Shown in pieces: positions 62,347-64,000 of a stretch of DNA of 64,000 nt. Within the stretch, counting starts at the first letter, position 1; every line of letters begins with the position of its first letter. The stretch covers positions 186,001-250,000 of the forward strand of contig PYSS01000036.1 of assembly GCA_003049465.1 (NCBI GenBank). The letters are read 5' to 3'. Made by a program: the position numbers and the translations under genes. The notes beneath the pieces are model-generated. The model saw only the letters and a list, made by a program, of their open reading frames with translations, ran no database searches and was not told the DNA's origin. This DNA comes from Magnaporthiopsis rhizophila (taxonomy: Eukaryota; Ascomycota; Sordariomycetes; Magnaporthales; Magnaporthaceae).

Positions 62347-64000
62347 TTTCTTGGATGATTTTGACGCCTCCTCGTGTCTTTCCGTGTTTGGATGTCCTTC
62401 CTGCATGGTGCATTTTGGTATGTGTCTCTGCACCCGCCGGTCTGTTTTTTTTTTTGATATTTACTGTATATAGGCATAGAGACAGATACCCTATGAACAT
62501 AACATGTCCTGGCTTGTCCTCGCAATATGGTTTTCCTAACCGATGTCTCGGTGTATGTGTACTATTTTCATATGCTTATAGGTGTTGGTCTCTACGCGCG
62601 TGATATAAACAAAGTAGCTTGCATAAACCGTACCGAATTTTTTTTTTTCCCACTTCCTTATGGTGATAACGAAAACGGCTTGATTTTATTTCCCCATTCT
62701 ATGGCGCCCACCTGGGCAGCAGCCGTAGCGACCCGCTCGGACCCGAGAGGCGATTCACAGCTTGGTCCATATTCGACGACCGAGGGGGGCGCAGCAGTCT
62801 CGTCTACCGAGCCCAACAGGGCGGGGCGTCTCGAGACACCTGGGAGGATGCTAAAGTCTCGTAATTCGTGAATGCGAGTGGGCGTTTGTGCAGATCCGCT
62901 ACGGCGAGGCAGCAACGATTCCGCCAAGAGGGGAAAATGTTCAATATTCACGGTTTGCATGGTGGCTTAGATTCTCGCCAAGACCTGGAGGAAGTCTACA
63001 TAGCTCCATGTGGATGGATGGGGCGGGCGTTCTTCTGGAAGATTTCTCTCCGATGCATTGCTCTTTTTTTCGAGGCGCAGCGATCGAATGATCAACGGTA
63101 CATGCAGCGAGGCTTTGCGGGATCACGAGGCTGGTCATGGCGGGGAAGGGCGAGATCCGACGACAGTTTATGTACACTAAGAGCGCAGGTGCGGTGGAGA
63201 GGAGTTTCTGAGCAATTTGCCCGAGGGTGAACATCGTCATGATATGATTTATTGTTCTTGACAAACACGAGGGTGAGGTTCTGGGATGTTAATTGCTGGC
63301 GAGTTTGGGCGGGTGGGTGTGTGGCTGTGTGCGTGGAAATATTGGGTGACTGCAGCAAAGATGGGTTTGTTTGGTTCAAGTTGACGAAGGCATGGATGGG
63401 GTTCGCTCAGGCTACGGAAGAAAAGATGTGATTCCATGAAGAAGACTAGGTAGGTCTGATTTTGTTTCGCGGGAGTTTCCATTAGGCTCCCGGGTGGCTG
63501 GTCCATGTTGGGATTGCGGTACATACAGAAGCCATCCATCACCAGAAGCGCGGGGCTTGAAAGGGAGGGCATATCCCGATGAGAGGCTAACCAGATCGGA
63601 TAATATTGTACGGTCGCGGCGCAAAACGAACGTTGGCAATGACATCCGATGTGTAAAAAGAGGATGACCAGACGCCTGGGCGTTGAGGGAAGGAGGGTCC
63701 TTGCATTGCATGGGCGAGGTTACACTGGGATTGCCACAAACCGTCTGTCTCCTGCAGCCAAGCAGGGTAATATTCAATTCATTAAAGGAGGAGCCGATGA
63801 AGCCACGGCAATCGGCACGTGGAATTTTTCCATCGTGGGTGTAAGCAAGTGGCCCTAGAGCCAAGGATGGATGCAAGTAGTAACCCTGCTGACCTCGCCT
63901 GTTGGCTGCTTGTGCTACCCTTACAAGGCACTTTTTGTCAGGCATTGTGGCCGGGGATCGGCGCATCGGCCTTCCACGCCGTCGTGGGACAGAGATCCTC
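62297..64000. other. Intergenic to window end
   Basis: Starts with the pirin 3' flank and a 39-nt T-run (62307-62345). A minus-strand frame of 184 codons at 63412-63966 lacks any domain. No gene is supported to the window end. Confidence 0.45.
62307..62345. repeat. Poly-T tract
   Basis: 39 uninterrupted T just after the pirin stop codon; 13 nt separate them. Simple homopolymer. Confidence 0.9.

Noticed and set aside
63412..63966. 184-codon minus-strand frame near the window end
   Set aside because: No domain, no good start context, no extension by splicing; kept as intergenic.
1..64000. CRISPR arrays, insertion sequences, phage or secondary-metabolite clusters
   Set aside because: No spaced direct repeats, no terminal inverted repeats with transposase, and no PKS/NRPS or phage genes; the gene content is eukaryotic housekeeping.

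Overview
This window is nuclear DNA from a filamentous ascomycete, most likely a Sordariomycete. Genes stand apart and alternate strands. Most are intronless or carry short introns of about 55-110 nt with GTRNGT donors and, in several, a recognisable CTAAC-type branch point. The gene content (CAP20/perilipin, CYS-3/MetR-type bZIP, AA5 copper radical oxidase, Chl4, Bcd1) fits Pezizomycotina. No operons, CRISPR arrays, intact transposons or secondary-metabolite core enzymes are visible. Exon models were built by eye from splice signals, phase and protein similarity.

Layout. 0-5 kb: a five-exon, four-transmembrane coiled-coil protein on the minus strand (2175-4803). 6-12.3 kb: two secreted oxidases in tandem on the plus strand, an FAD-linked berberine-bridge-like oxidase and a two-PAN-domain galactose oxidase-type copper radical oxidase. 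12.6-15.6 kb: a ubiquitin-like/WLM metalloprotease (-) and the KDEL receptor ERD2 (+). 19-21 kb: a coiled-coil single-pass membrane protein. 21.4-24.4 kb: a possible Pol III structured RNA (-), O6-alkylguanine alkyltransferase (-), DPH3 (+) and a small GPI-type wall protein (-).

25.7-36 kb is the gene-dense housekeeping block: cytosolic leucyl-tRNA synthetase (-), a small mitochondrial membrane protein (+), AP-3 sigma (-), frataxin (+), a predicted mitochondrial protein (+) and a CYS-3/MetR-type bZIP (35717-37800, -) whose model needs a 1.17-kb intron. Three pairs are head-to-head with 412-460 bp between start codons (alkyltransferase/DPH3, LeuRS/mitochondrial protein, AP-3 sigma/frataxin). 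39.7-41.6 kb: Chl4/CENP-N (+).

41.6-48 kb is a gene-poor stretch. Then follow a DENN-domain protein (48021-50978), an intron-containing tRNA-Arg(TCT) (51821-51933), Bcd1 (52484-54538), another gene-poor stretch with an assembly gap inside a poly-A run (57966-57980), a CAP20-type perilipin (58781-59460) and a pirin with an N-terminal membrane anchor (61051-62296). The rest is non-coding by inspection.

Functional themes: translation (LeuRS, tRNA-Arg, DPH3 for diphthamide on EF2, Bcd1 for snoRNP assembly), membrane traffic (ERD2, AP-3 sigma, DENN), mitochondrial iron-sulfur metabolism and sulfur regulation (frataxin, CYS-3-like bZIP), DNA repair and chromosome segregation (alkyltransferase, UBL-WLM, Chl4), and extracellular oxidation (FAD and copper oxidases). 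These are neighbours, not a demonstrated cluster. The features most worth a second look are the dual N-terminus of the bZIP gene, the Trp-to-Tyr change in the copper oxidase, the anchored pirin, the structured RNA locus near 21.5 kb and the uncharacterised four-TM protein.
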